Part shown: positions 34,832-43,482 of the stretch, in pieces
Numbering within the stretch: position 1 is the first letter of the stretch
Layout: each line of letters starts with the position of its first letter
Assembly (NCBI RefSeq): GCF_030246945.1
Contig: NZ_CP126742.1
Span: 2,604,001-2,668,000, forward strand
Reading direction: 5' to 3'
DNA: 64,000 nt
Source of the DNA: Microbacterium sp. zg-Y1090
GTDB lineage: Bacteria; Actinomycetota; Actinomycetes; Actinomycetales; Microbacteriaceae
Notes under the pieces: generated by a model
What the model saw: only the letters and a program-made list of their open reading frames with translations
Database searches by the model: none
Told to the model about the DNA's origin: nothing
Position numbers and translations under genes: made by a program

Positions 34832-35093
34832 ATCGCCGCTTGGGGGGCAGCTGAGTTATTCGCGTCGGCGCGTCAATGCTAGCGGATGTCCCTAGACCGA
34901 GGGCGGATGCGGCGCGCCCGAACTGACACGAGTCATCTGCGCCCGCCATGGGGAGCAGTCCCCTGTTCTGGGCCACGGCAATCTGTGTAATATGGCCGCC
35001 GACGGGCGAGGGCCTGAGGCATTTGGGGAGTCCCGGGCGATTCACCTCCCGTCGAACCATGGGGGCATTGGGGACACCGTGCACCGTGGGGGG

Positions 35094-35133
35094 ACGTTGT
35101 GCCGTGCATACGATCGTGTGCACGGCACAACGT
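35094..35133. promoter_or_regulatory. Perfect 15-bp inverted repeat in the EPS leader
   Basis: ACGTTGTGCCGTGCA (35094-35108) and TGCACGGCACAACGT (35119-35133) with a 10-base spacer. It could be a strong RNA hairpin (attenuator or terminator) or a large operator. The G-run GTGGGGGGA directly precedes it. Confidence 0.6.
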
Positions 35134-35260
35134 GTATTCGGGGGCGTGGTCGCGCCGCAGCGGTGATCACGCGCCCCGGCGAATCGCTTCCCCTCCGCCC
35201 GCCCCGTGTGGCATACTCAACCCACGCCCGCCCCCTCGGGGGCCGCGGAGCTCCGAGGGG

Positions 35261-35343
35261 TCGGACTCCGCTTCGGTCCGATGTGGGAATCGGACCGCGA
35301 CAGGACGGGCGCCTTGTTGGGGGATGCGCGGACTTGTCCGCGC
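35261..35343 (+). promoter_or_regulatory. Competing hairpins in the EPS leader
   Basis: TCGGAC (35261-35266) can pair with GTCCGA (35276-35281). The same middle strand, as CGGTCCGAT (35274-35282), can instead pair with ATCGGACCG (35289-35297). Downstream, GCGCGGAC (35326-35333) and GTCCGCGC (35336-35343) form a further perfect stem. Mutually exclusive pairing of this type is typical of attenuators. The whole stretch 34639-35450 holds no convincing gene, only such structures, G-runs and possible -10 elements (for example TAATAT near 34990). Confidence 0.5.
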
Positions 35344-35367
35344 AGGGGGACACTGGGGAACGCGTTC

Positions 35368-35454
35368 ATGGGGAAACGGCTAGTTCTGCGCACGCATTCG
35401 CGCGCACTCCGTCGGCTCGAGACGGATCCGTTCGACGCCGGAGCGCGTCGGTGA
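35368..35454 (+). CDS. Possible upstream ORF coupled to the glycosylphosphotransferase gene
   Basis: An ATG inside a CATGGGGA loop (stem CGTT 35363-35366 with AACG 35375-35378) opens a 28-codon ORF rich in Arg. Its TGA overlaps the GTG start of the downstream gene (GTGA, 35451-35454). It may be a leader peptide that couples translation. No proven ribosome-binding site; low certainty. Confidence 0.25.
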   Translation: MGKRLVLRTHSRALRRLETDPFDAGARR

Positions 35455-36965
35455 GCGGCGCGACCGTATCGCTGGGGGCAGCGACCGCTCCGCTGGGGGA
35501 CGTGACGACGTCGCTGGGGGGCGGCACTGCTGTCAACGCTCCCCGATTCCTGCCCCTGCTGGAGCGTCGGCTCACCGTCGTCCGGCGACGGCGGGCGATC
35601 GGCGCTGCCGTCGACGTGGCGGCGATCCTCTCGAGCACGGCGCTCGCCCTCGCGGTGATGCCGCCCTTCGGCGCCGCAGGCGTCGTCGCGCTCGTGCAGG
35701 CGGGCGTCTTCGCGGCCGTGTGGATCGTGGGGCTGCTGGTGGCGCGGGGGGCGGGTGCCCGCCGCGACGCCGGTCGGCGGTTCGGCGTGATCGCCGCGGC
35801 TCAATCCGCCGCGGCCGCGCTGGCTCTGGTCGCGATCACGACGGCCGCCATGGGGTGGCCGATGGTCCCGCAGCTCGCGCTGGTCGCGGCGCCTGCCGGC
35901 ATCACAGGGCTCGTGGGGGCGCGCGCTGTACGGCTGGTCGTACGGCTGCGCCGGCGCGACAACGCGGAACTCGCGCCGCGCACCCTGATCGTGGGCGACC
36001 GCGACGCCGTCGAGCACACGATCCGCTCCCTGCGCATGGATCCGCGGCTTCAGCACCACGTCGTGGGCACAGCCCTGCGGGAGACGGACAGCAGCGTGCT
36101 GACCGTCGACGGCCTCACCTACCCCGTGCTGGGGTCGCCGGGACAGGCCGCGGACATCGCCCGTGAGCTCTGCGTCGAGACGGTCATCGTCGCGGGGGCG
36201 ACGGATGACCCGGACTTCACCCGGCGGCTCAGCTGGAGCCTGGAGGGCGCGGCCACCGACCTGGTGTTCGCCACCCGCCTGACCGACGTGGTCCGCTCCC
36301 GCATCTCGGTGGAACGGACGCACGGGCTGGCCCTGACACGCGTCAGGCTCCCCCGGTTCGACCACTCGCGGATGAGCGCGAAGCGGGCGCTCGACGTGGC
36401 CGTCGCGCTCGTCGCGCTCGTCCCGATCGCGTTGATCACACCGATCATCGCCCTGCTGATCACCATGGACACTCCGGGGGGCGTGTTCTTCAGACAGCAG
36501 CGGATCGGGCGCGATGGGCGCGAGTTCGGCATCCTGAAGTTCCGCACGATGCGCGCAACGGCCGAGACCGAGCGGGAGGAGCTCATCGGTCACAACGAGG
36601 GCGCCGGGCCGCTGTTCAAGATGAAGGCCGACCCGCGTGTGACGAGGGTGGGCAAGGTGCTGAGGCGGTTCTCGCTCGATGAGCTTCCGCAGTTCTGGAA
36701 CGTGCTGATGGGCGAGATGAGCGTCGTGGGGCCGCGGCCCCCGCTGCCCGACGAGGTGCGCGGCTATGACCGCGCGGTGCTGCGCCGGCTGTACGTGCAG
36801 CCCGGCATCACCGGCCTCTGGCAGGTCAGCGGACGCAGCGACCTGTCATGGGACGAGAGCGTCCGTCTGGATCTGCACTACGTCGAGAACTGGTCGCTGG
36901 CCACCGACCTGCGCATCATCATGCGCACCGCGGCGGTCATGGTGCGGCCCCAGGGCGCCTACTGA
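35451..36965 (+). CDS. Polyprenyl glycosylphosphotransferase (EPS-initiating sugar transferase)
   Basis: 504 residues. The N-terminus has a sevenfold-spaced repeat (VSLGAAT/APLGDVT/TSLGGGT), then four membrane helices (about 45-160) and a Rossmann-like CoA-binding-type domain (LIVGDRDAVEHTIRSL). A fifth helix is followed by the bacterial sugar transferase domain (about 305-504): FFRQQRIGRDGREFGILKFRTM, RRFSLDELPQFWNVLMGEMS, VGPRPPLPDEV and YVQPGITGLWQVSGRS. It attaches the first sugar-1-phosphate to undecaprenyl phosphate in the membrane. The GTG start has GGAG at eight bases. An 812-bp structured leader precedes it. Confidence 0.92.
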   Translation: MSGATVSLGAATAPLGDVTTSLGGGTAVNAPRFLPLLERRLTVVRRRRAIGAAVDVAAILSSTALALAVMPPFGAAGVVALVQAGVFAAVWIVGLLVARGAGARRDAGRRFGVIAAAQSAAAALALVAITTAAMGWPMVPQLALVAAPAGITGLVGARAVRLVVRLRRRDNAELAPRTLIVGDRDAVEHTIRSLRMDPRLQHHVVGTALRETDSSVLTVDGLTYPVLGSPGQAADIARELCVETVIVAGATDDPDFTRRLSWSLEGAATDLVFATRLTDVVRSRISVERTHGLALTRVRLPRFDHSRMSAKRALDVAVALVALVPIALITPIIALLITMDTPGGVFFRQQRIGRDGREFGILKFRTMRATAETEREELIGHNEGAGPLFKMKADPRVTRVGKVLRRFSLDELPQFWNVLMGEMSVVGPRPPLPDEVRGYDRAVLRRLYVQPGITGLWQVSGRSDLSWDESVRLDLHYVENWSLATDLRIIMRTAAVMVRPQGAY

Positions 36966-37234
36966 TGCGGGGGACGGTCGCAGGCGCCCCCGGCTCTCGA
37001 GCTTCCGTGCTCTTCCGCGGGGATCCGCGGCGGGCCACGGACCAGTTGTGGCGGCTCATGTCCTGATCCGGGCGATGGATGCCAGCACCCTACGGGGCCT
37101 GCGGCCCGCCCGGCCGGGCATCCGTTGCCCCCTCCCCCTGAGGGGCATGAGCCGTCCACTCCCCCGGCACCCCGGTCATCGGGCAGGGCCTGGCCGGCGC
37201 CGTCGCCGGATCCCAGCCCGTGCCGTGTCGCCGA
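36966..37234. other. Intergenic gap between convergent EPS genes, no gene seen
   Basis: GC-rich sequence with hairpin potential, for example GGATGCC and GGCATCC arms between about 37080 and 37125, and a CCCCTCCCCCTGAGGGG stretch near 37130. It probably ends transcription from both sides. Confidence 0.4.
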
Positions 37235-38368
37235 TCACACGGGCGAGCGCAGCACCTCGATGACCCGATCCTGATCGTCCTGGCTCATCGTGTGGAACAT
37301 CGGCAGCACCAGCGTGTGGTCGGTGAGACGGTCCGTCGCGGGCAGTCCGTTCGTGGGGACGACGTCCCGGTACGGAGGCTGCCGGTGGGATGCCATGACG
37401 CCGCGGCGAGCGGACACATCTGCTTCGGCGAGCGCGGCCAGCAGCCCGTCGCGGTCGGTGGGGTACTCATCGAGCACCTCCACCCAGAACGACTGCACAT
37501 TTCCTGTCCCGTAGTCGGGATCCGCGACGGGCCGCAGCCCGGGTATCCCGCGGATGGCGGCGCGGTAGCGCGCGGCGAGCTCGCGCCGACGCTGGACGAC
37601 CAGCGGCAGGCGCTGCAGCTGCACCCGGCCGATCGCCGCCTGCATGTCGGTCATGCGGAAGTTGTATCCCACCTCGGCGTACTCCTCGACGAGCGGCAGC
37701 ACCGACGCGCGGCGCTCGGCCCCGGAGACCGTCGCGGCGTGGTCGCGCAGCCGACGTGCGCGCTTGGCCCAATCGCCGCGCGCGGTGGTCAGCATGCCGC
37801 CTTCCCCCGTGGTCACGAGATTCCTCGGGTGGAAGGACCACGCCACGATCTCCGCTCCGGCCCCCACCGGCCGACCCTTGTACGTGGAACCGGCGCCGCA
37901 CGCGGCATCCTCGATCACGATGATCCCGAGCGGATCGGTCGCGCTGCGCACGTCATCGAGGTCGACGGGCACGCCTCCCTGGTCCACGGCGATCACGGCT
38001 TTGGTCGCAGAGGTGATCGCCATGCTCACCGTCGTTCCCGTCACGTTCCCCGTGATCGGGTCGACATCGGCGAACACGGGGTTCGCTCCCACATGGCGCA
38101 CGGCGTTGATCGTCGCGATGAAGCAATACGAGGGCACGACGACGTCATCCCCCGGACCGATCCCTGCAACGCGCAGCGCGAGGTGACGCGCGGTCGTACC
38201 GCTGGTCGTCGCCACGGCGAAGCGCCCGTCCACGGCCTCGGCGAACTCCCGCTCGAACTGCGCCACCCTCGGCCCTTGCGCGATCCAGCCGCTGGCGATG
38301 ACCTCGGTGACGGCCTCGACCTCTTCGCGGCCCAGCCAGGGGACCATGAAGGTGACCCGCGTGCTCAT
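37235..38368 (-). CDS. DegT/DnrJ/EryC1/StrS-fold protein lacking the PLP lysine
   Basis: 377 residues from ATG 38368. It follows sugar aminotransferases such as ArnB and PseC throughout: VPWLGREEVEAVTEVIASGWIAQGP, TSGTTARHLALRVAGIGPGDDVVVPSYCFIATINAV, the Asp that binds the pyridine nitrogen in VIEDAACGAG (Asp154), and the EGG loop TTGEGGMLTT. The lysine that forms the PLP Schiff base should follow SFHPR, but the sequence reads SFHPRNLVTTGEGG with Asn183 (codon AAT). Relatives with a changed lysine, such as the ColD dehydratase with His, do not act as simple aminotransferases. It is probably a sugar-modifying enzyme for EPS, with altered chemistry, or a regulatory homologue. Confidence 0.85.
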   Translation of the reverse strand: MSTRVTFMVPWLGREEVEAVTEVIASGWIAQGPRVAQFEREFAEAVDGRFAVATTSGTTARHLALRVAGIGPGDDVVVPSYCFIATINAVRHVGANPVFADVDPITGNVTGTTVSMAITSATKAVIAVDQGGVPVDLDDVRSATDPLGIIVIEDAACGAGSTYKGRPVGAGAEIVAWSFHPRNLVTTGEGGMLTTARGDWAKRARRLRDHAATVSGAERRASVLPLVEEYAEVGYNFRMTDMQAAIGRVQLQRLPLVVQRRRELAARYRAAIRGIPGLRPVADPDYGTGNVQSFWVEVLDEYPTDRDGLLAALAEADVSARRGVMASHRQPPYRDVVPTNGLPATDRLTDHTLVLPMFHTMSQDDQDRVIEVLRSPV

Positions 38369-38398
38369 CACCTCTCCGCCGCGGAGTGAACACGTGCC

Positions 38399-38452
38399 GG
38401 CGATTTCCCCATGAATCCCCCCATCGCCTGCCACCCCGCAGGGGTCGGCAGG
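38399..38452 (-). promoter_or_regulatory. Leader hairpins with G-run loops upstream of the DegT gene
   Basis: GGCGAT (38399-38404) and ATCGCC (38423-38428) enclose, on the minus strand, both CATGGGGA and ATGGGGGGA. A second hairpin lies just upstream: CCTGCC (38427-38432) with GGCAGG (38447-38452) and inner CCCC/GGGG. The remainder of 38369-38595 shows no gene. Confidence 0.5.
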
Positions 38453-38595
38453 AATCCGGTCCTCCGCGCTTCGGGTGAGACGCGGACCGCGCCACCCCTG
38501 GCGCGGACGGACCGACATCCCCGTTCGCAGTGTATCCAGAAGTGGTTGCGCGGCACCAGCGCCGGTTCAGGCGGCGGCCCGGCGGCATCCGCCGG

Positions 38596-39570
38596 TCAGA
38601 GCTTGCGCAGCAGCACCCGCTCCACGGCGTGGTCGGCGCCCTTCTCCAGCACGAGCGTCGCACGGTGCCGGGTGGGCTCGACGTTCTCCCGCAGGTTGGG
38701 GAGGTTGATGTCGTTCCAGAAGCCCAGCGCGAGGGTCACGGCCTCGTCGTCGCCGACGCCGGCGAAGCGGTTGAAGAACGAGTTCGGGTTGGTGAAGGCG
38801 GCGCGACGCAGCGCCAGGAACCGCTCGACGAACCACTGCCTGATGTGTTCGGCATCGGCGTCGATGTAGATCGAGAAGTCGAAGAGATCACTGACCGCCA
38901 CGTCGTTGGGGGACGGCGGCGGCTGCAGCACGTTCAGGCCCTCGACGATGACGACGTCGGGACGGCGCACGGTGACCTGCGCGTCGGTGATGATGTCGTA
39001 CCGCATGTGCGAGTAGAACGGCGCCCGCACCTCGCCGGCTCCGCTTTTGACCTCGGTGAGGAACTGCACCAGGGCGCGGCGGTCGTACGACTCCGGGAAT
39101 CCCTTGCGGTGCATGATGCCCCGGCGCTCGAGCTCGGCGTTGGAGTAGAGGAATCCGTCTGTGGTCACCAGTTCGACGCGCGGAGTCCCGGGCCAGCGGC
39201 TCATCAACTCGCGCAGCAGGCGCGCGATGGTGGACTTGCCGACGGCGACGGAGCCGGCGACCCCGACCACGAAGGGCGTCGTGGTGTCCAGCTCCCCCAG
39301 GAACGCACTCTCCTCCGCGCCCAGGCGTTTGGTGTTCTCCGCGTACAGCGACAGCAGCCGGCTGAGCGGGAGATAGACCTGACGCACCTCGTCGAGGTCG
39401 AGCCGGTCGCCGATGCCGCGCAGCTGCACGACCTCGGTCTCGGTCAGCGGGTTCGGGATGCCGCCGGCCAGCCGCGCCCATTCGGGTCGGTCGATCTCGC
39501 GGTAGAGCTCCCGCGCCAGAGGTGCGGGAGCGGGAGCATCGGCGTCGCGCGCGGCAGTGGTCTCGGCCAT
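38596..39570 (-). CDS. coaA: Type I pantothenate kinase
   Basis: 324 residues. The P-loop is GVAGSVAVGKST (about 102-113). TTDGFLYSNAELE and FYSHMRYDIITDA are substrate-binding motifs, and VVIVEGLNVLQP and FIYID-like DFSIYIDADAEHIRQWFVER complete the family signature. It phosphorylates pantothenate, the first step of CoA synthesis. The start is ATG 39570 and not the in-frame ATG at 39579: a -10-like TACGAT (39578-39583) overlaps the latter and lies 7 bp before the former (leaderless pattern). Divergent from the ppx/gppA gene. Confidence 0.96.
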   Translation of the reverse strand: MAETTAARDADAPAPAPLARELYREIDRPEWARLAGGIPNPLTETEVVQLRGIGDRLDLDEVRQVYLPLSRLLSLYAENTKRLGAEESAFLGELDTTTPFVVGVAGSVAVGKSTIARLLRELMSRWPGTPRVELVTTDGFLYSNAELERRGIMHRKGFPESYDRRALVQFLTEVKSGAGEVRAPFYSHMRYDIITDAQVTVRRPDVVIVEGLNVLQPPPSPNDVAVSDLFDFSIYIDADAEHIRQWFVERFLALRRAAFTNPNSFFNRFAGVGDDEAVTLALGFWNDINLPNLRENVEPTRHRATLVLEKGADHAVERVLLRKL

Positions 39571-39705
39571 CGCGCCCATCGTATCGGTGCGACGGTGCGG
39601 GTCCACGCACCCGCACGGGCGACGCCGTGCACGGCCGACCGCCTCGCGGCCGAAGCGACGCACAAGGCCGGGACGCCGGGGTATCCGCGCCGCTACGCTG
39701 ACCCC

Positions 39706-40653
39706 GTGCGCCTTGGAGTCCTCGACATCGGTTCGAACACCGTCCACCTGCTGATCGCGGATGTGATCCCCGGCGGCAGGCCGCACGCGACGACCAGCCG
39801 CCGCACGGTGCTGCGACTGATGCGCTACCTGGAGCCCGATGGGTCGATCAGCGCCGACGGCGTGGACGCCCTTGTGGCCGCGGTGACCGACGCCCGCGAG
39901 ACCGTGGCCCGCGAGAACGTCGCCGAATTGCTGGCGACGGCCACGAGCGCCGTGCGCGAGGCGAAGAACGGCAAGGCGGTGATCGCGCGGATCGAGGAGG
40001 CGCTGGGCCAGGAGCTGCAGGTGCTCGGCGGTGAGACGGAGGCGCGGTTCACCTTCCTCGCCGTGCGCCGCTGGTTCGGGTGGTCGGCCGGACAGATCCT
40101 GCTGTTCGACATCGGCGGCGGCTCGCTGGAGCTGGCCGCGGGTGCGGACGAGCTTCCGGATGCCGCGGCCTCCGTGCCCCTGGGGGCCGGGCGCATGACG
40201 GTGAAGTACCTGCCGAACGACCCGCCCGGCGCCGACGAGGTCGACCGCCTGCGCAAGCACGCGCGCAAGACGCTCGCCCCCGTGGCGGAGATGTTCGCGG
40301 ACCTGCCGCGCCCCGATCACGTCGTCGGATCGTCCAAGGCGATCCGCTCACTGGCGAAGCTGGCGGGGTACCCCGTGCCCGGCTGGTCGGGGATCGAGCG
40401 CATGGTGCTGCCCCGCTCAGCGCTGAAGGAGTGGATCCCTCGCCTTGCGCAGATGCCGGCGGCCGCGCGCGAGGCGCTGCCGGGCATCACCGCGGACCGC
40501 ACGTTCCAGATCGTCGCGGCGGCCGTCGTGCTGCACCGCGCGATGAAGGCCCTCGATGTCGATGAGCTCGAGGTCAGCCCGTGGGCGCTGCGCGAAGGCG
40601 TGCTGCTGCGCTACATCGAGTCCCTGTCGTGGACCGCCCCCACCACCGACTGA
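39706..40653 (+). CDS. Ppx/GppA family phosphatase (exopolyphosphatase-like)
   Basis: 315 residues from GTG 39706, which lies 6 bp after TACGCT (39694-39699) and lacks a Shine-Dalgarno (leaderless). The ASKHA motifs are VLDIGSNTVHLLIADV near the start, the phosphate-2 loop LLFDIGGGSLELAAG, GAGRMTVKYL, and the helical C-terminal half VVAAAVVLHRAMKALD. The single-domain length fits actinobacterial Ppx proteins, which hydrolyse polyphosphate or pppGpp; I cannot tell which. Confidence 0.92.
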   Translation: MRLGVLDIGSNTVHLLIADVIPGGRPHATTSRRTVLRLMRYLEPDGSISADGVDALVAAVTDARETVARENVAELLATATSAVREAKNGKAVIARIEEALGQELQVLGGETEARFTFLAVRRWFGWSAGQILLFDIGGGSLELAAGADELPDAAASVPLGAGRMTVKYLPNDPPGADEVDRLRKHARKTLAPVAEMFADLPRPDHVVGSSKAIRSLAKLAGYPVPGWSGIERMVLPRSALKEWIPRLAQMPAAAREALPGITADRTFQIVAAAVVLHRAMKALDVDELEVSPWALREGVLLRYIESLSWTAPTTD

Positions 40654-40895
40654 GCACTCCCCGCACCACCTGCCCGAGAGAACCGCCACCCGCCAATGCG
40701 GAGAGGACCGGCCCCCAGAGCGCGGCCCTCTCGCGGCCACAGCGCTCGTGCACAAGCGCAGGCCAGTCGGCGTCAGAGCGAGGAGACGACGCGTGGGGGG
40801 AATGCGACGTCAGCACGGCTCCAGTGCCGGTGCCCTCATTTCTATCGCATCTGCGGCACCACAACCAAGAAACCGGCCCTGCGACACGGTGAAAC
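40654..40895. other. Intergenic gap between ppx/gppA and glmM, no gene seen
   Basis: 242 bp of GC-rich sequence. GAGAGG and CCTCTC near 40710-40735 could form a stem between the convergent genes. No open frame with a ribosome-binding site. Confidence 0.35.
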
Positions 40896-42260
40896 CTACG
40901 CAGGAAGGGCGAGACGCTCGCTCACGACGGCTGCCAACTGCGCCGCCACGTCGCTGGCGACGTCTGCGGTCTCGGCCTCGACCATCACGCGCACGAGCGG
41001 CTCGGTTCCGGAGGCGCGGAGCAGGACGCGACCCGACATGCCGAGTGCGGCGGCTGCGGACGCCACCGCCTCCTGCACGCCTTCGTCGTCGTCGACGCGG
41101 GAGCGGTCGACGTCCCGCACGTTGACGAGAACCTGCGGGAAGACGGTCATGACGGATGCCAGTTCGGCGAGCGTCTTGCCGGTGCGCGCCATCTCGGCGC
41201 ACAGGTGCAGGCCGGTGAGCAGACCGTCGCCGGTGGTGGCGAAGTCGCTCATGATGACGTGGCCCGACTGCTCGCCGCCGAGGGAGAACCCGCTGGCGCT
41301 CATCCGTTCCAGAACGTAGCGGTCGCCCACACCCGTCTGCTCGACATGGATGCCGCTGGCGGCCATGGCCCGGTGCAGGCCGAGGTTGCTCATCACGGTG
41401 GCGACGAGGGTGTCGTCCTTGAGTCGTCCGCGGCTCTTCATCGACAGGGCGAGGATGGCCATGATCTGATCGCCGTCCACGATGCGGCCGTCGGCGTCCA
41501 CGGCCAGGCAGCGGTCGGCGTCGCCGTCGTGGGCGATGCCGATGTCGGCGCCGACGCGCACGACCTCTCCGGCGAGCACATCGAGGTGCGTCGAGCCGTA
41601 GCCGTCGTTGATGTTGAGCCCGTCGGGGTCGGCCCCGATGACGGTCACTTTGGCCCCCGCGTCGGTGAAGACGTCGGGCGAGACGCCGGATGCCGCGCCG
41701 TGGGCGCAGTCGATCACGACGTGCAGGCCGTCGAGGCGGTGAGGCAGCGACGCGAGGAGGTGCACGATGTAGCGGTCCTCGGCGTCGGCGAACCGCTGGA
41801 TGCGCCCGACGTCGCCGCCGGTGGGCTGCAGCTTGGGTCCCGACATCGCCTCTTCGATGCGCGCCTCGACCTCATCGGGCAGCTTCACCCCGCCGCGGGC
41901 GAAGAGCTTGATCCCGTTGTCGGGCGCGGGATTGTGGGACGCCGAGACCATCACGCCGAAATCGGCATCGCGGTCGGCCACCAGGAACGCGGCAGCGGGC
42001 GTCGGCACCACGCCGGCGTCGAGCACATCGACGCCCGACGAGGCGAGACCCGCCTCGACCGCAGCCGAGAGGAACTCCCCCGATATGCGGGGGTCGCGGG
42101 CGACGACCGCGGTCAGTCGTCTGCCCGCCTGCCGCCGTGCCGTCGCAATACGCCCCTGGCCCAGGACGACGGCAGTCGCCTGGGCCAGGGAGAGCGCGAG
42201 GTCGGCGGTGAGGGGGCCGTTGGCCAGCCCCCGCACACCATCCGTGCCGAACAGCGCCAT
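40896..42260 (-). CDS. glmM: Phosphoglucosamine mutase
   Basis: 454 residues, the usual length. It opens with [12 protein letters not shown]. The phosphoserine is Ser108 in SASHNP, the Mg site is DGDADR (about 245-250), the sugar loop is GGEQSGHVI and the phosphate loop [15 protein letters not shown]. It converts glucosamine-6-phosphate to glucosamine-1-phosphate, the step after GlmS toward UDP-GlcNAc. ATG 42260 is 11 bp after the rpsI stop, in the conserved rplM-rpsI-glmM order. Confidence 0.97.
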   Translation of the reverse strand: MALFGTDGVRGLANGPLTADLALSLAQATAVVLGQGRIATARRQAGRRLTAVVARDPRISGEFLSAAVEAGLASSGVDVLDAGVVPTPAAAFLVADRDADFGVMVSASHNPAPDNGIKLFARGGVKLPDEVEARIEEAMSGPKLQPTGGDVGRIQRFADAEDRYIVHLLASLPHRLDGLHVVIDCAHGAASGVSPDVFTDAGAKVTVIGADPDGLNINDGYGSTHLDVLAGEVVRVGADIGIAHDGDADRCLAVDADGRIVDGDQIMAILALSMKSRGRLKDDTLVATVMSNLGLHRAMAASGIHVEQTGVGDRYVLERMSASGFSLGGEQSGHVIMSDFATTGDGLLTGLHLCAEMARTGKTLAELASVMTVFPQVLVNVRDVDRSRVDDDEGVQEAVASAAAALGMSGRVLLRASGTEPLVRVMVEAETADVASDVAAQLAAVVSERLALPA

Positions 42261-42271
42261 CTGCTGAGTGA

Positions 42272-42748
42272 TCAGCGCTTCGAGTACTGAGGTGCCTTGC
42301 GGGCCTTCTTGAGACCGGCCTTCTTGCGCTCGATGACGCGGGCGTCACGCGAGAGGAAGCCGGCCTTCTTGAGGGTCGGGCGGTTGTTCTCGGCGTCGAT
42401 CTGGTTGAGCGCACGGGCGATGCCGAGGCGCAGCGCGCCGGCCTGGCCCGAGTCACCGCCACCCGAGATGCGGGCGATGACGTCGTATGCGCCGGTGAGG
42501 TTGAGCACCGTGAACGGGTCGGTGATCAGCTGCTGGTGCAGCTTGTTCGGGAAGTAGTCCTCGAGCGTGCGGCCGTTGACCGTGATGGTGCCCGAGCCGG
42601 GGATCAGACGCACGCGGGCGATGGCCTGCTTGCGACGGCCGACCGCTGCGCCGGGAACCGAAAGGACGGGGCGCGCGACGGCGGCCTGCGTCTCCTCGGC
42701 GGGAGTCTCGGTGGAGTAGTTCTGCGGGGTCTCTTCGATGTTCGCCAT
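42272..42748 (-). CDS. rpsI: 30S ribosomal protein S9
   Basis: 158 residues: an acidic N-terminal extension of about 30 residues, then the S9 core ([30 protein letters not shown]) and the C-terminal [12 protein letters not shown] that reaches the P-site tRNA. Second gene of the rplM-rpsI operon, 26 bp after rplM. Confidence 0.98.
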   Translation of the reverse strand: MANIEETPQNYSTETPAEETQAAVARPVLSVPGAAVGRRKQAIARVRLIPGSGTITVNGRTLEDYFPNKLHQQLITDPFTVLNLTGAYDVIARISGGGDSGQAGALRLGIARALNQIDAENNRPTLKKAGFLSRDARVIERKKAGLKKARKAPQYSKR

Positions 42749-42774
42749 CAGTTGTCCTTAAATCTGAGGGGCGC

Positions 42775-43221
42775 TTACTGGGCGACCTGGTCGAGGGTGT
42801 ACGTCTTGGGCTGCTGCGCCGCGTGCGGGTGCTCGCCGCCGGCGTAGACCTTCAGCTTCGAGAGCTGCTGGCGGCCGAGGCTGTTCTTCGGCAGCATGCC
42901 GCGGATCGCCTTCTCGACGGCGCGGGCCGGGTTCTTCTCGAGGAGCTCCTCGTAGGAGACCGACTTGAGGCCGCCCGGGTAGCCGGAGTGGCGGTAGGCA
43001 CGCTTCTTCTGGAGCTTCTGGCCCGTCAGCGCGACCTTGTCGGCGTTGACGATGATGACGAAGTCACCGGAGTCCATGTGGTTGGCGAAGGTGGCCTTGT
43101 GCTTGCCACGCAGAAGGGCGGCGGCGTGCGAGGCGAGGCGACCGAGGACGACGTCTGTTGCGTCGATGACCAGCCACTCGCGCTGGATCTCGCCAGCCTT
43201 GGGGGTGAAAGTGCGCGTCAC
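42775..43221 (-). CDS. rplM: 50S ribosomal protein L13
   Basis: 148 residues with [41 protein letters not shown], and [29 protein letters not shown], all standard L13. GTG start at 43221 with a weak ribosome-binding site. A leader of roughly 135 nt precedes it (see 43328-43368). Confidence 0.98.
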   Translation of the reverse strand: MTRTFTPKAGEIQREWLVIDATDVVLGRLASHAAALLRGKHKATFANHMDSGDFVIIVNADKVALTGQKLQKKRAYRHSGYPGGLKSVSYEELLEKNPARAVEKAIRGMLPKNSLGRQQLSKLKVYAGGEHPHAAQQPKTYTLDQVAQ

Positions 43222-43327
43222 GATAGTGCTGCTTTCTTGTGTCGAACGGAGGAGTTCGTGAATCCCACTCCGGGGTGGTTCGCGCCGCAGAAGCGGTCGA
43301 ACACGCCAGTGGAGGGCTCACGTTCGC

Positions 43328-43368
43328 GGTGCCGGCCAGCAGGCGGCCTGCACCAAAGAGACAGCTTA
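43328..43368 (-). promoter_or_regulatory. rplM promoter -10 and leader hairpin
   Basis: On the minus strand a -10-like TAAGCT (43363-43368) is followed by a leader that begins with a strong stem, GGTGC-a-GGCC with GGCC-g-GCACC (43354 to 43328). The position directly after the likely transcription start suggests a regulatory structure for the ribosomal operon. The rest of 43222-43482 has no gene. Confidence 0.4.
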
Positions 43369-43482
43369 GCACGCCACGTCCCGGCATTCGGAGATCACGG
43401 GTGCCGACCCGGGAGGCTACGCCCGCCGCCAGATCCTCGCAACCCCATGCAGACCACCGCACGCCGAAGTTAGCGTCGGGTC

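Noticed and set aside
37235..38368. DegT gene as a pseudogene
   Set aside because: The single Lys-to-Asn change lies in an otherwise full-length, uninterrupted and well-conserved frame with a regulated leader, so an altered function is more likely than decay.
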